A stretch of 64,000 bases of DNA from Flavobacterium sp. NRK1 (GTDB lineage: Bacteria > Bacteroidota > Bacteroidia > Flavobacteriales > Flavobacteriaceae). Of the stretch, positions 1 to 9,068 are shown piece after piece; the first letter of the stretch is position 1; each line of letters starts with the position of its first letter. Location of the stretch: NCBI RefSeq assembly GCF_024054175.1, contig NZ_JAMXLA010000001.1, positions 2,972,607 through 3,036,606 of the forward strand, in the 5' to 3' direction. The translations under genes and the position numbers were made by a program. The notes under the pieces were generated by a model, which worked only from the letters and a program-made list of their open reading frames with translations, did no database searches and was not told where the DNA came from.

Positions 1-2
1 GG

Positions 3-755
3 ACAATGTTATGTACAACATTACTTAATGCACAGGTTTCAAAAGATAGTACAACTGTAAATACTGTTAAAAATCCCGGAAGATATTACAGATTTAGCTA
101 TAAACAGCTTGCAGTACCTGTAGTGCTGGTGAGTTATGGTGTCATTGGGCTTGAAAGCCATCCTATTATAGGATTAAACAGGCAGTTACGTGATGAAGTT
201 AAAGAAGATATTGATGAAAAAATCACTATAGATGACTTTTCCCAATATGCTCCCATGGCCTCAGTATATGCACTTAATGCTATGGGTATAGAAGGTAAAA
301 ATAATTTTAAAGACCGTACTATTGTTATGGCTACTTCTTATCTTATAATGAGCGGTACTGTTTTAGGTCTCAAATCGCTTACAAAGGTAGAACGGCCAGA
401 CGGAAGCTCTAAAAACTCTTTTCCTTCCGGCCATACAGCTACTGCTTTTGCAGGTGCCGAATTTTTGTGGCAGGAATATAAAGATAAATCAGTTTGGTAT
501 GGTATAGCAGGATATGCTGTTGCTACAGGTACGGGTTTATTCAGAATATATAATAACAGGCACTGGTTAACCGATGTGGCAGCAGGTGCAGGAATAGGAA
601 TATTGAGTACCAAAATAGCGTATTGGCTGCAGCCTTATCTTACCAATAAGCTGTTTACCGGAGGCAATTCTGTAAAAGAACAAAAATATACTACAGCTAT
701 TGCTCCTTTTTATAATGGTAATCAGTTAGGCTGTTCAGTGGTGATTAAATTTTAA
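3..755 (+). CDS. PAP2-family phosphatase, N-terminus cut by window edge
   Basis: Type 2 phosphatidic acid phosphatase-like protein that probably dephosphorylates a lipid phosphate or undecaprenyl pyrophosphate at the envelope. Counting from the ATG at 6, the PAP2 motifs are all present: K123 to R130-P131, PSGH at 140-143, and R180 with R185-H186 and D190 (the SRxxxxxHxxxD-type motif). The reading frame is open to the left edge. The residues after the first ATG (LLNAQ) look like the end of a signal peptide, so the true start is probably outside the window. The TauE-like gene follows 9 bp downstream, which suggests one operon. The family call is firm; the substrate is unknown. Confidence 0.85.
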   Translation, partial: TMLCTTLLNAQVSKDSTTVNTVKNPGRYYRFSYKQLAVPVVLVSYGVIGLESHPIIGLNRQLRDEVKEDIDEKITIDDFSQYAPMASVYALNAMGIEGKNNFKDRTIVMATSYLIMSGTVLGLKSLTKVERPDGSSKNSFPSGHTATAFAGAEFLWQEYKDKSVWYGIAGYAVATGTGLFRIYNNRHWLTDVAAGAGIGILSTKIAYWLQPYLTNKLFTGGNSVKEQKYTTAIAPFYNGNQLGCSVVIKF

Positions 756-764
756 AAAATTTCT

Positions 765-1802
765 ATGGTCTTTACAATAATCTTACTTTTCGTAGCAGTT
801 ATAATAGCCTTTTGGATAAGTGCTATTGCAGGTGGAGGGGCAAGCCTGATTATATTACCTGTATTAAATATACTTCTTCCCTTGTCACATATTCCTTTTA
901 CACTTACTATAGGCACTTTTACAAGTTCTGCATCACGTATTGCAGTATTTAAAAAGAATATTTATTGGCCGCTATTTTTTTGGTTTGTACCATTTTCCGT
1001 TCCAGCTGTATTTTTAGGAGTATATTTTTTACGTTTTTTAAATCCAGTATATCTTCAATTTTTTATAGCATTTTTTCTTTTACTTAATTTGGTTAAATTT
1101 TTAAAAAAGAAGAGAAGTAGGGAAACATTAAAAAAGCAATCTGTATGCAGTATAGCTATTATAGGATTTTGTGCCGGTTTTATTTCAGGAATAACAGGAG
1201 CTGTAGGATTATTATTTAATCGTTTTTATTTAAAGCTTGGATTACGTAAAGAACAAATCGTTGCTACACGTGCTGCAAACGAAATTTTTATTCATTTAAT
1301 AAAATTGTTAATGTATCTCTACATAGGGCTTTATTCAGAAAAAGCTTTTGTATTAGGTTTGGTAATTGCAGCAGCATCGGTACTATCAGCTTTAACGCTC
1401 AAATATATACTTCCATTTGTTACCGAAAAAACTTTTCATAAAACTGGTTATATGGCTATGATAGTTTCGGGAGCTTTTTTGATGTCGAACGCTACCTCTG
1501 AAATTGTTCAGCTAAACAATGTAAAATTTATTTCAGAAACAGATTGCGATAAAACAGAATGGGGAGTAGTATGGAATGATGCCTATTTTGAAATAGAGCA
1601 TTCTGCAAACAGTATTGAATTCGAACGCTCTATATTGTATAGTGATTTACCATTTTCTTTGCAAAAAGAATATGATAAAATTAAATTTCTATTTAATGAG
1701 ATCAAACTTGAAAAAGTATACAAATTAGGAAAGGCTGAGCATTATGAATTTTATGCTTACAAAAACAATAAGCTGTGTAAATATAAATTCATCGATTTTT
1801 AA
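765..1802 (+). CDS. TauE/SafE-family membrane protein with C-terminal PepSY-like extension
   Basis: Residues 1-245 form a TauE/SafE (sulfite/anion exporter) membrane domain with about eight hydrophobic segments and the typical first helix ending in AIAGGGASL. Family members are usually about 250 residues. This one has 345, with a soluble tail of about 100 residues rich in acidic and aromatic residues (EWGVVWNDAYFEIEH, LPFSLQKEYDKIKF). The tail resembles periplasmic PepSY-like domains, though I see that only by pattern. It sits between a PAP2 gene and an OmpR/HK pair. The tail could sense something for that kinase or load a substrate. Transport substrate unknown. Confidence 0.75.
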   Translation: MVFTIILLFVAVIIAFWISAIAGGGASLIILPVLNILLPLSHIPFTLTIGTFTSSASRIAVFKKNIYWPLFFWFVPFSVPAVFLGVYFLRFLNPVYLQFFIAFFLLLNLVKFLKKKRSRETLKKQSVCSIAIIGFCAGFISGITGAVGLLFNRFYLKLGLRKEQIVATRAANEIFIHLIKLLMYLYIGLYSEKAFVLGLVIAAASVLSALTLKYILPFVTEKTFHKTGYMAMIVSGAFLMSNATSEIVQLNNVKFISETDCDKTEWGVVWNDAYFEIEHSANSIEFERSILYSDLPFSLQKEYDKIKFLFNEIKLEKVYKLGKAEHYEFYAYKNNKLCKYKFIDF

Positions 1803-1874
1803 AAGGCTTGGCATATTTTTTTTAAGATAGCATCAAATTAAAAAAATCAAATTAACTTTATTAAAAATTAGGCA

Positions 1875-2546
1875 ATGGATATTTTGGTTGTTGAAGACGA
1901 GAAAGGTATTTATGATTTTCTTAAGCAGGGGCTTGGAGAAGAAGGATATAGCGTGACAATAGAATCTTCAGGAGATGCTGGTTTGGTTACAGCACTTAAA
2001 AAACATTTTGATATTATACTTCTCGACTGGATGCTGCCAAAAATCAGTGGGCTTGAAATATGTAAAACCATTAGAAAATCAAATAAGACTACTCCTGTAA
2101 TTTTTCTTACGGCAAAAGATACTGTTCAGGAAACAATAGCAGGATTACAGGCAGGCGCAAACGATTATATTAAAAAACCTTTTAGCTTTGAGGAACTTTT
2201 GGAACGAATTAAAGTTCAGCTGCGAAATGTAACAGAAGAAAAACCGGAATATACCCTTGGGCCAATTATTTTGCGAACAGACACTCATCAGGTATTCTAT
2301 AATAAAAATGAAGTAGCACTTACTCAAAAAGAGTTTGCCTTACTAGAGTTTTTATTAAAAAATAAAGGTATTGTGTGTACACGCTCTGAGATTATTAAAA
2401 ATGTATGGAATATCCATTTTAATTATGATACGGGAGTAATTGACGTTTTTATAAACGGTATTCGTAAAAAACTGGGACTCACTAAAGAAGAAAATTATAT
2501 AAAAGCCATTCGTGGTGTTGGATACATAGCTAATGAAATCGATTAA
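1875..2546 (+). CDS. OmpR/PhoB-family response regulator
   Basis: 223 residues. The N-terminal receiver has the acidic pair in VVEDEKG, the phospho-acceptor Asp in LLDWMLP, Thr in FLTAKD and Lys in IKKPF. The C-terminal winged-helix DNA-binding domain includes LTQKEFALLEFLL and ends in IRGVGYI. The kinase gene starts inside its 3' end (14-bp overlap), so the two form a co-translated two-component pair. Neighbouring PAP2, TauE-like and NlpC genes suggest an envelope-related stimulus; the true signal cannot be read from the sequence. Confidence 0.95.
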   Translation: MDILVVEDEKGIYDFLKQGLGEEGYSVTIESSGDAGLVTALKKHFDIILLDWMLPKISGLEICKTIRKSNKTTPVIFLTAKDTVQETIAGLQAGANDYIKKPFSFEELLERIKVQLRNVTEEKPEYTLGPIILRTDTHQVFYNKNEVALTQKEFALLEFLLKNKGIVCTRSEIIKNVWNIHFNYDTGVIDVFINGIRKKLGLTKEENYIKAIRGVGYIANEID

Positions 2547-3927
2547 AAAATCGCAATCTATAAAAGACAGAATTGCCCTGTATAATCTTATAAGCACTGC
2601 TTTGCTGGTGCTTATTGTTTTTTTTGTTATATACAGAATAGTGTCGTTTTCAGTTAACAGGGATATTAATGATGATTTACAGATTGAAATTAATCTTCAT
2701 ACCTCCTATGTTTCAGATCAGGAGAAGTTTACAGGCCTGGTAGATAAAAATGAATGGAATGAAAGTGAACATAAAGAAATTGTAATTAACCCTGTTTTCA
2801 TTCAGGCTTTTGATATTCATGGTGCAACAAAAGAAAAATCGCCCAACCTTAAAGACGAAAGCCTTAAATTATATAAAAACAGAGGGCCTAAAGATTATAA
2901 AAATACTAGCGTTGCTGGTATCCCGATAAGGCAGGTACAGGCTCCTTTGCTTTTTAAAGGTAAGCTTAAAGGATATATTGTAATTGCTATGTCTGTTGAG
3001 CAACCCCGCCGGGTACTTGATAATCTTCTTATTGTATTATTTATTGCCTATCCCATTGTACTTATAGTTTTGTTTTTTGTGACCAGGATAATTGCCGGAC
3101 AAAGTATAAAACCTGCATTAAATATAATTACTGCCACAAGAAATATAACCGATGACAATTTTTATGAACGTATAGCATTACCCAAAAAAAGAGATGAGCT
3201 TTATGTTTTATCTTCTGCTATTAACGGGTTGCTTGACAGAATTGAAAATGCAATTGCACGTGAAAAACAGTTTACATCAGATGCTTCACACGAACTCCGA
3301 ACTCCTTTAGCAGTAATAAAAGGTACACTGGAAGTACTTATACGAAAACCACGTACGGCGGGGGAGTATAATGAAAAGATTAAATATTGCATTGAAGAAG
3401 TAAACCGAATTAACACAATGGTAGATCAGCTTTTGCTTATGGCCAGATTTGAAAACCAAAAAATGGCTGTTGCGCTGCAAAAAATAAATCTTGATGAGGT
3501 TGTTTTGCATGCACTAGAACGCTATTCCCCTAAAATCGAAGCTAAAAATATAGACGTGGATTTTGATTTTAATGACCATTTTGAGGTGACTACAGATGCA
3601 GGTATGGCAACCCTTATTATAGAAAATATCCTGTCTAACGCTATAAAATATTCTAATGACGGAGCCAAAATACAAATAACGCTTCAGGTAAAAGAAAATA
3701 CCACTATTTGTATTATAAAAGATAACGGAATAGGTATAGCTGCAAACGACCTTGACAAGATATATATGCAATTTTATCGTTCTGAAGCATTAGACCATGC
3801 CAATATAAAAGGTACGGGGCTCGGCTTATCAATTGTAAAGAGATTATGTACTATACTTAATATAAACCTTGATGTACAAAGTCTTAAAAACGAAGGTACT
3901 ACAGTAACACTTGTTTTTAATAATTAA
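2533..3927 (+). CDS. Membrane sensor histidine kinase (HAMP, HisKA, HATPase)
   Basis: 464 residues. A TM helix at about 17-37, a short periplasmic loop of about 120 residues, a second TM helix at about 165-187, then a HAMP linker. HisKA carries the phospho-His in SHELRTPLAVIKG. The ATPase domain shows the N box (ENILSNAIKYS), DNGIGI and GTGLGLSIVKRL. It pairs with the preceding OmpR-type regulator, with which it overlaps by 14 bp. The architecture is like CusS/RprX-type kinases. The periplasmic domain is not a family I recognise. Confidence 0.93.
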   Translation: MKSIKKSQSIKDRIALYNLISTALLVLIVFFVIYRIVSFSVNRDINDDLQIEINLHTSYVSDQEKFTGLVDKNEWNESEHKEIVINPVFIQAFDIHGATKEKSPNLKDESLKLYKNRGPKDYKNTSVAGIPIRQVQAPLLFKGKLKGYIVIAMSVEQPRRVLDNLLIVLFIAYPIVLIVLFFVTRIIAGQSIKPALNIITATRNITDDNFYERIALPKKRDELYVLSSAINGLLDRIENAIAREKQFTSDASHELRTPLAVIKGTLEVLIRKPRTAGEYNEKIKYCIEEVNRINTMVDQLLLMARFENQKMAVALQKINLDEVVLHALERYSPKIEAKNIDVDFDFNDHFEVTTDAGMATLIIENILSNAIKYSNDGAKIQITLQVKENTTICIIKDNGIGIAANDLDKIYMQFYRSEALDHANIKGTGLGLSIVKRLCTILNINLDVQSLKNEGTTVTLVFNN

Positions 3928-4071
3928 ATTATTTCTAATGTTTAATTTATAAAAGATTCTACGGCCTTAAAAGCAGAAGATTTCAGATTTTTATTTAAGG
4001 GTTAATTAACATTTTACACTTGCTAATGGCTTAGTTTTGGTTAACTTGTTTTTTATCAATTCTGTCTGCTT

Positions 4072-4599
4072 ATGAAATTCTATAAAATCCCTTTACTAGT
4101 TGTATTAGCTATTACTTTTGGTTTTTGTAAAAAGGAAATAAACAAACCTGCTTTTAAACAAGAAGCTAAAGTTAGTATTGTAAAACCTAACCCTGAAATA
4201 GTTAAAAGGGAAAAAGTAATTGCTTTCGCTAAAAAGTATATGGGAACAAAATACTGCTATGCAGGTAGTGATCCTGAAAAAGGTTTTGACTGTTCAGGAT
4301 TTGTGAATTTTGTATTTAAACATTTTGATATAGCCTTGCCAAGAAGTTCATCTGGCTTTACAAATTTAGGCGAACCCTTACAGCCTGAAGACTTCCAAGT
4401 AGGGGATATACTGGTATTTTATGGTTATAGAGATCGCGATTCTGTTGGGCATCTTGGTATTATATGTGAAGCTAACGGTATGCAATCTAAATTTATACAT
4501 GCGTCATCAGGAAAAGAAATGGCTGTTACCATTAGTGAACTGGGATCTGACATGTACACAGCGAGATATTATAAATGTATAGATCCGTTCAAATTATAA
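4072..4599 (+). CDS. NlpC/P60 peptidoglycan hydrolase lipoprotein
   Basis: 175 residues, starting with a lipoprotein signal peptide whose lipobox is FGFC (Cys19), followed by Lys-rich residues. The NlpC/P60 domain (about 45-170) has the catalytic Cys74 in FDCSGF, His127 in VGHLGII and a third polar residue, His143, in FIHAS. This is the standard Cys-His-His set of cell-wall endopeptidases such as Spr/MepS. Such enzymes cut peptide cross-links or stems in peptidoglycan at the periplasmic face of the outer membrane. Monocistronic: the gap to the kinase is 144 bp and a terminator lies just after it. Confidence 0.93.
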   Translation: MKFYKIPLLVVLAITFGFCKKEINKPAFKQEAKVSIVKPNPEIVKREKVIAFAKKYMGTKYCYAGSDPEKGFDCSGFVNFVFKHFDIALPRSSSGFTNLGEPLQPEDFQVGDILVFYGYRDRDSVGHLGIICEANGMQSKFIHASSGKEMAVTISELGSDMYTARYYKCIDPFKL

Positions 4600-4626
4600 T
4601 TGTTTCTATTTCAGATATATTTAATA

Positions 4627-4669
4627 AAACAGGCTAACCCAATAGAATTTAATTGGATTAGCCTGTTTT
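4627..4669. terminator. Bidirectional Rho-independent terminator
   Basis: An inverted repeat of about 15 bp (AAAACAGGCTAACCCA against TGGATTAGCCTGTTTT, one mismatch) with an AT-rich loop and A/T runs on both sides. It lies between the converging NlpC/P60 gene and the L,D-transpeptidase gene and can serve both. Confidence 0.85.
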
Positions 4670-4694
4670 ATATTTTAAAAGCTTTATGTTATTG

Positions 4695-6275
4695 TTATTT
4701 TGCAGCATATAATAAGCTGGCTAACCTGTCGTCACGTTTATAGACATCATCAAAAAACGCAACATTTCCATTTTCATCAGCCCATGCAGTAAAATACGCT
4801 ATATATACAGGAATTTTCTTTTTTAAAGTATAAGTAGTTTCTTTACCTGCATTCATACGGGCATCAACTTTATCCGCTGTCCAGTTACCATCTTCTTTCG
4901 TAATTAATACCGCAAGATCTCTTGCTTTTTCGACTCGCACACACCCATGGCTGAAAGCTCTTTCATCTTTATTAAACAGACTTTTTGCAGGAGTATCGTG
5001 CAGGTAAATATTATTAGAGTTAGGAAACATGAATTTCACTTTTCCAAGAGAATTTTGTCCTCCCGGTTTTTGTCTAACCCTGTCTCCAACCCATTCCATA
5101 TTATGTTTTGAAAGATAATTAGGGTCTTTTGCAATACCGGGTTTAATTTCTTTATTAAGTATACTTGTTGGTACATTCCAATATGGGGCAAAATTTAAAT
5201 AACTCATTTCACCGCTAAATACCACCGTTTTATTAAGTTCTTTACCTACAACAACCTTAGAGGTAAAATAAGGTTTGCCTTTTTTAAAGTATACCAGCCT
5301 GAAAGAAGGTATATTTACCGCAATAACCTCTGGAGCCTTGTCCATTTTAGGAGATATCCAGCGGCAGCGTTCCATATTAACTGTAATGGTTTTTATTAGT
5401 GATGAAACAGGTACATTAAGTTCTTTAACCATCGCTGGGCCTATTTTACCATCAAAAACACGATTATGTTTTTCCTCATAGGCTTTAAGTCCATCAGCAA
5501 GATCACTGTCATAAACAGACTTTCCCGAATCATTTTTCAGATACCCCTCAAGGGCCAGCCTTTTGCGTATTTGTATAACAGCAGCCGCAGAATCACCTTC
5601 TTTTAATGATTTTATACCTTCATCGAGGGCAATTGTTCCCCATCCTCCTTTTTTCTCTATTTCACGGTATTTTTTAAGTCCTTTTTTTAAGTTATAATAC
5701 TGGCTGAAAAGTTCCGATTCATCTCGTTTTATGAGCCTTGGATCCTGCATAAGTGTATCCAGATAGGCAACATAATCTACTTTTTCGCGTGGCAGATACC
5801 ATCCTGTTTGCTTGCTTTTGCTTGGGTCAAGTCCTTCAAGTACATTTTTAGTATAATAGAAGTATAAACTGCTTATCAATAGTTCAGATTCCATATCAGG
5901 TTTGTTGCCCTGATTGTCAAATACCTCATTTATTTTATCTTTATAGGGTATTTTTAGCTCTAAACCTTCATCATCAATCTGGTTTACTTTATTATGTAAT
6001 ACATCGGCAAATTCTATTAAGCCCCTTTTATCATGCCATATATAATGGTTGTGCTTTGAATAAAGTTTTTTTATCTCTCCTTCAAATTCTTTAAAATCCG
6101 GATATTTTGCAAAAAAAGGTTCAAATTGTGTATTGTCAATCGGTATTGTATCTTCATGATCGTGTACTTCTGTATTTGCAGTTACCTCAACTTCGCCGTC
6201 TTTATTCTTTTTACAGGATACAGTTGCAAATGCAATTATCACTGTAAAAATCATTATTAAATTTATTCTTCTCAT
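4695..6275 (-). CDS. L,D-transpeptidase lipoprotein (YcbB-like)
   Basis: 526 residues. A signal peptide ends in a lipobox (TVSC-KKNKDG). A helical scaffold of the YcbB/LdtD type covers about 50-220, a peptidoglycan-binding repeat lies at about 228-290 (IQIRKRLALEGYL, FDGKIGPAMVKELNV), and a YkuD catalytic domain follows from about 305. The active site is HGCVRV with Cys445 and His443, preceded by the conserved LHDTPAKSLF. It should form 3-3 peptidoglycan cross-links or attach lipoproteins in the periplasm. It stands alone, divergent from thioredoxin. Confidence 0.93.
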   Translation of the reverse strand: MRRINLIMIFTVIIAFATVSCKKNKDGEVEVTANTEVHDHEDTIPIDNTQFEPFFAKYPDFKEFEGEIKKLYSKHNHYIWHDKRGLIEFADVLHNKVNQIDDEGLELKIPYKDKINEVFDNQGNKPDMESELLISSLYFYYTKNVLEGLDPSKSKQTGWYLPREKVDYVAYLDTLMQDPRLIKRDESELFSQYYNLKKGLKKYREIEKKGGWGTIALDEGIKSLKEGDSAAAVIQIRKRLALEGYLKNDSGKSVYDSDLADGLKAYEEKHNRVFDGKIGPAMVKELNVPVSSLIKTITVNMERCRWISPKMDKAPEVIAVNIPSFRLVYFKKGKPYFTSKVVVGKELNKTVVFSGEMSYLNFAPYWNVPTSILNKEIKPGIAKDPNYLSKHNMEWVGDRVRQKPGGQNSLGKVKFMFPNSNNIYLHDTPAKSLFNKDERAFSHGCVRVEKARDLAVLITKEDGNWTADKVDARMNAGKETTYTLKKKIPVYIAYFTAWADENGNVAFFDDVYKRDDRLASLLYAAK

Positions 6276-6413
6276 TTGTTTATGTTTTTAATAAAAGTAA
6301 GAAAAAAACTGTTAGAGCGGTACGGGTTTAAGCTAGTATTAATACAGTTTAACTAAGAATTATGAACGCTATAATTTTATCTTAATACGGTTATAAGCAA
6401 AAATTTGATTTAC

Positions 6414-6421
6414 TAATTTTG
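6414..6421 (+). promoter_or_regulatory. Candidate -7 element of the thioredoxin gene
   Basis: TAATTTTG matches the Bacteroidetes -7 consensus TAnnTTTG and lies 19 bp before the thioredoxin ATG. No clear TTG at -33 is seen, so support is moderate. Confidence 0.35.
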
Positions 6422-6440
6422 CTGTAAAATTTAATCGCAT

Positions 6441-6743
6441 ATGGAAAGTTTTAAAGCACTCATTAACAGTAAGGATCTTGTATTAGTAGATTTTTTTGCT
6501 ACCTGGTGCGGACCATGCCAGATGCTTGCGCCGATTCTTAAAGAAGTAAAAGATACTTTAGGAGACAGCATAAAAATTATAAAAGTAGATGTAGATAAAA
6601 ATCAGGCTTTAATGTCGAGTCCTGAGTTTCAGGTTAAGGGAGTACCTACATTAATGCTTTTTAAACAAGGAAAAATGCTTTGGAGGCAATCGGGTGTTGT
6701 ACCTAAAGAAGAAATTATAAGAACAATTAAAAGTTTTCAATAA
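6441..6743 (+). CDS. trxA: Thioredoxin
   Basis: 100 residues, a complete single-domain thioredoxin. The redox motif is WCGPC (Cys23, Cys26) after DFFATW, and the cis-proline stands in KGVPTLMLF. No signal peptide, so it acts in the cytoplasm as a general disulfide reductase. Its stop codon is embedded in a long inverted repeat shared with the converging aguA gene. Confidence 0.93.
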   Translation: MESFKALINSKDLVLVDFFATWCGPCQMLAPILKEVKDTLGDSIKIIKVDVDKNQALMSSPEFQVKGVPTLMLFKQGKMLWRQSGVVPKEEIIRTIKSFQ

Positions 6744-6802
6744 TCAGTATTCAGTAGCATACCCATTATATAATTTGTAAAACTACTACTGAACACTGAT
6801 TA
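6741..6802. repeat. 17-bp inverted repeat between thioredoxin and aguA, likely terminator
   Basis: The left arm 6741-6757 pairs with the right arm 6786-6802 with one mismatch, around a 28-nt loop. The left arm begins at the thioredoxin stop codon. There is no long T-run, so termination is inferred from position between converging genes. Confidence 0.5.
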
Positions 6803-6811
6803 CAGTATACT

Positions 6812-7876
6812 TTATACCGGTTCCTGCTGGCTCAGACAGTGAAAACTGCCTAATCCCCATATAAGATCGGTAGAATCAATACCAATAACCTCGCGGTCTT
6901 TAAAGCAGGATTGAATAATGTCCAATGCTTTTGTATCATTACCTGCATCCTGAAATGTAGGCACAATAACGCTTTTGTTTGCGATATAAAAATTAGCATA
7001 CGATGCAGGAAGCCTTTGATCTTCATAAATTACAGCCTTTGGCATTGGCAGTTCTATTATATTAAGCTGTTTACCATTTTCAAGACGCATTTTATTAAGA
7101 CCTTTTAGGTTTTCCTGAAGAAGCTCATAATTTTCATCGTTTTTATGCTCCTCAACAACTGTTACTACAGTGTCTTCGTTTACAAAGCGTGTAATATCAT
7201 CAATATGTCCGTCTGTATCATCGCCTACAATACCATCTCCTAACCAAAGAATGTGCTCAACTCCATAGTATTCAGAAAGATATTCTTCAATCTGTTTCTG
7301 GCTAAGGTGCGGATTGCGGTTCTTGTTTAACAAACATGCAGTAGTAGTCATAAGTGTGCCCTTACCGTTAAACTCTACGCTGCCGCCTTCCATCACAATA
7401 CCCGGATGAAAAACTTTAAGCCCCAAAGCTTCACCGATACGGGTTGGTAAAACATCATCAAGATCATACGGAGGATATTTATCTCCCCATGCATTGTAAC
7501 CCCAGTCAACAATAGCTTTTTCACCAGTTTGTTTATTAACAACAAAAGCGGGTCCGTGGTCTCGGCACCAAGCATCATTGGTAGGGTGCAGGTAAAAGCT
7601 TATTTCGTTAAGTTTAGAACCCGGAACGGTAGGAGCAAATTTTTCAATTTCTTTAAGAGCAAATTGCTGCATTGCAGTATCAGCAACATTAATACATACT
7701 TTTTGGTGGCGCGATACCTGTAAAATAAATTCACAGTAGGGTTTGTAAATAGTATGTAGCTTGCCCGGCCATGAAGCCTCTTTATGAGGCCATGAAAGCC
7801 ACAAAGCACGTTGTTGTGCAAATTCTGCAGGAAATGAAAATCCTAATTGTTTGGGAGTTGGTGTATTAAAAGTCAT
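6812..7876 (-). CDS. aguA: Agmatine deiminase
   Basis: 354 residues, the PAD_porph/agmatine deiminase family (usual length about 350-370). It converts agmatine to N-carbamoylputrescine and ammonia in the cytoplasm. Visible family motifs are WCRDHGPAF, EGGSVEFNGKGT, DGHIDD and the C-terminal active-site GLGSFHC (Cys347). The N-carbamoylputrescine amidase gene lies 39 bp upstream on the same strand, so the two steps from agmatine to putrescine are encoded together. No arginine decarboxylase gene is in the window. Confidence 0.93.
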   Translation of the reverse strand: MTFNTPTPKQLGFSFPAEFAQQRALWLSWPHKEASWPGKLHTIYKPYCEFILQVSRHQKVCINVADTAMQQFALKEIEKFAPTVPGSKLNEISFYLHPTNDAWCRDHGPAFVVNKQTGEKAIVDWGYNAWGDKYPPYDLDDVLPTRIGEALGLKVFHPGIVMEGGSVEFNGKGTLMTTTACLLNKNRNPHLSQKQIEEYLSEYYGVEHILWLGDGIVGDDTDGHIDDITRFVNEDTVVTVVEEHKNDENYELLQENLKGLNKMRLENGKQLNIIELPMPKAVIYEDQRLPASYANFYIANKSVIVPTFQDAGNDTKALDIIQSCFKDREVIGIDSTDLIWGLGSFHCLSQQEPV

Positions 7877-7915
7877 TATAATTTTATGAGTATGAAATTG
7901 ACAACCTAAAACAAA

Positions 7916-8791
7916 CTACTCTTCGTCCAGGTAACGTTTAGTTATAGGCTGGTAACTGTCTATTCTTCTGTCGCGAAGGAAAGGCCAGTGTGTGCGGTAA
8001 TGATCTGTTTTTTTAGTGTCAAGTTCAACTACTGTAGTTTCTTCATTTTCGTGAGAAGCAAGATACATTAGCTTACCCTGAGGGTTGGCCACAAAGCTTC
8101 CTCCCCAGAATTTCATAGCACCATCCTGCTCATAACCTACGCGGTTTACGCTCACTACATGGACACCATTTGCTACTGCATGTGAACGCTGAATGATTTG
8201 CCATGCATCATATTGTTCTTTGTTAGTGTCTTCATCCTGATCTGTTGCCCATCCAATAGCGGTAGGGTAGAACATGATCTCAGCGCCCATAAGTGCAGTT
8301 ATACGGCTCGCTTCAGGATACCACTGATCCCAGCAGATAAGAACACCAATTTTTGCATATTTGGTCTGGAAGGTTTTATAACCAAGGTCGCCGGGTGTAA
8401 AATAGAATTTTTCGTAAAAAGCAGGATCATCGGGTATGTGCATTTTACGGTATTTACCAAGGTAAGTACCATCGGCATCAATAACCGCAGTAGTATTATG
8501 GTAAAGGCCTTCGGCACGCTTTTCAAATAAAGAGGCAATAATAACAACATTAAGCTCTTTAGCGACCGGACTTAAAGCTTCTGTGCTTGGTCCCGGTATA
8601 GCTTCGGCTAAACTAAAATTGTCATAATCTTCCACATCACAAAAATATAATGATGTAAATAACTCCTGAAGGCATACAATCTGAGCGCCTTTTGCGGCTG
8701 CATTACGAATTTCCTTAATGGCTTTATCCAGATTTTGCTGCTTTTCTTTTACGCAGCTCATCTGTACCAATCCTACTTTTACTTTACTCAT
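7916..8791 (-). CDS. aguB: N-carbamoylputrescine amidase
   Basis: Carbon-nitrogen hydrolase (nitrilase superfamily) of 291 residues that hydrolyses N-carbamoylputrescine to putrescine, CO2 and ammonia. The catalytic triad is seen as Glu in LQELF, Lys in KYRKMHIPDD and Cys in LICWDQW. I chose the Met at 8791 (MSKVKVGLVQM) because the family begins there; the frame is open 12 codons further upstream but that part has no similarity to the family. It precedes aguA in the same transcript. Confidence 0.93.
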   Translation of the reverse strand: MSKVKVGLVQMSCVKEKQQNLDKAIKEIRNAAAKGAQIVCLQELFTSLYFCDVEDYDNFSLAEAIPGPSTEALSPVAKELNVVIIASLFEKRAEGLYHNTTAVIDADGTYLGKYRKMHIPDDPAFYEKFYFTPGDLGYKTFQTKYAKIGVLICWDQWYPEASRITALMGAEIMFYPTAIGWATDQDEDTNKEQYDAWQIIQRSHAVANGVHVVSVNRVGYEQDGAMKFWGGSFVANPQGKLMYLASHENEETTVVELDTKKTDHYRTHWPFLRDRRIDSYQPITKRYLDEE

Positions 8792-9068
8792 GGCTTTACA
8801 TAAAAATTGAGGTGCAAATTTACGCAAAAAAGTTGGCTTTTTAAAGGTTAAGCCTGTTAGGGTTTGGTTAAAGTGAAAGCAGTTTATAATAGTGGTTTAT
8901 ATTTTATTTATTAACTTAAATGTTAAAATTAATTAATTTTATTAACAAAAATTTAGGTATTTTAGCTAAATAGTAGTTTTATTCCGTGCATTAAATAGGG
9001 TTTTACCTAATGTAGACGTCAATTCTAAATACCAACTTTGATCATTAACCAATTTAAATACAGAAATC

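Noticed and set aside
1785..1795. AAATTCATCGA, a match to the LytTR-type box
   Set aside because: It is inside the 3' end of a coding region, has no second box 21 bp away and no TAnnTTTG at the right distance.
8792..8827. Longer N-terminus for the carbamoylputrescine amidase
   Set aside because: The extra residues have no family similarity; the Met at 8791 gives the standard start of the enzyme.
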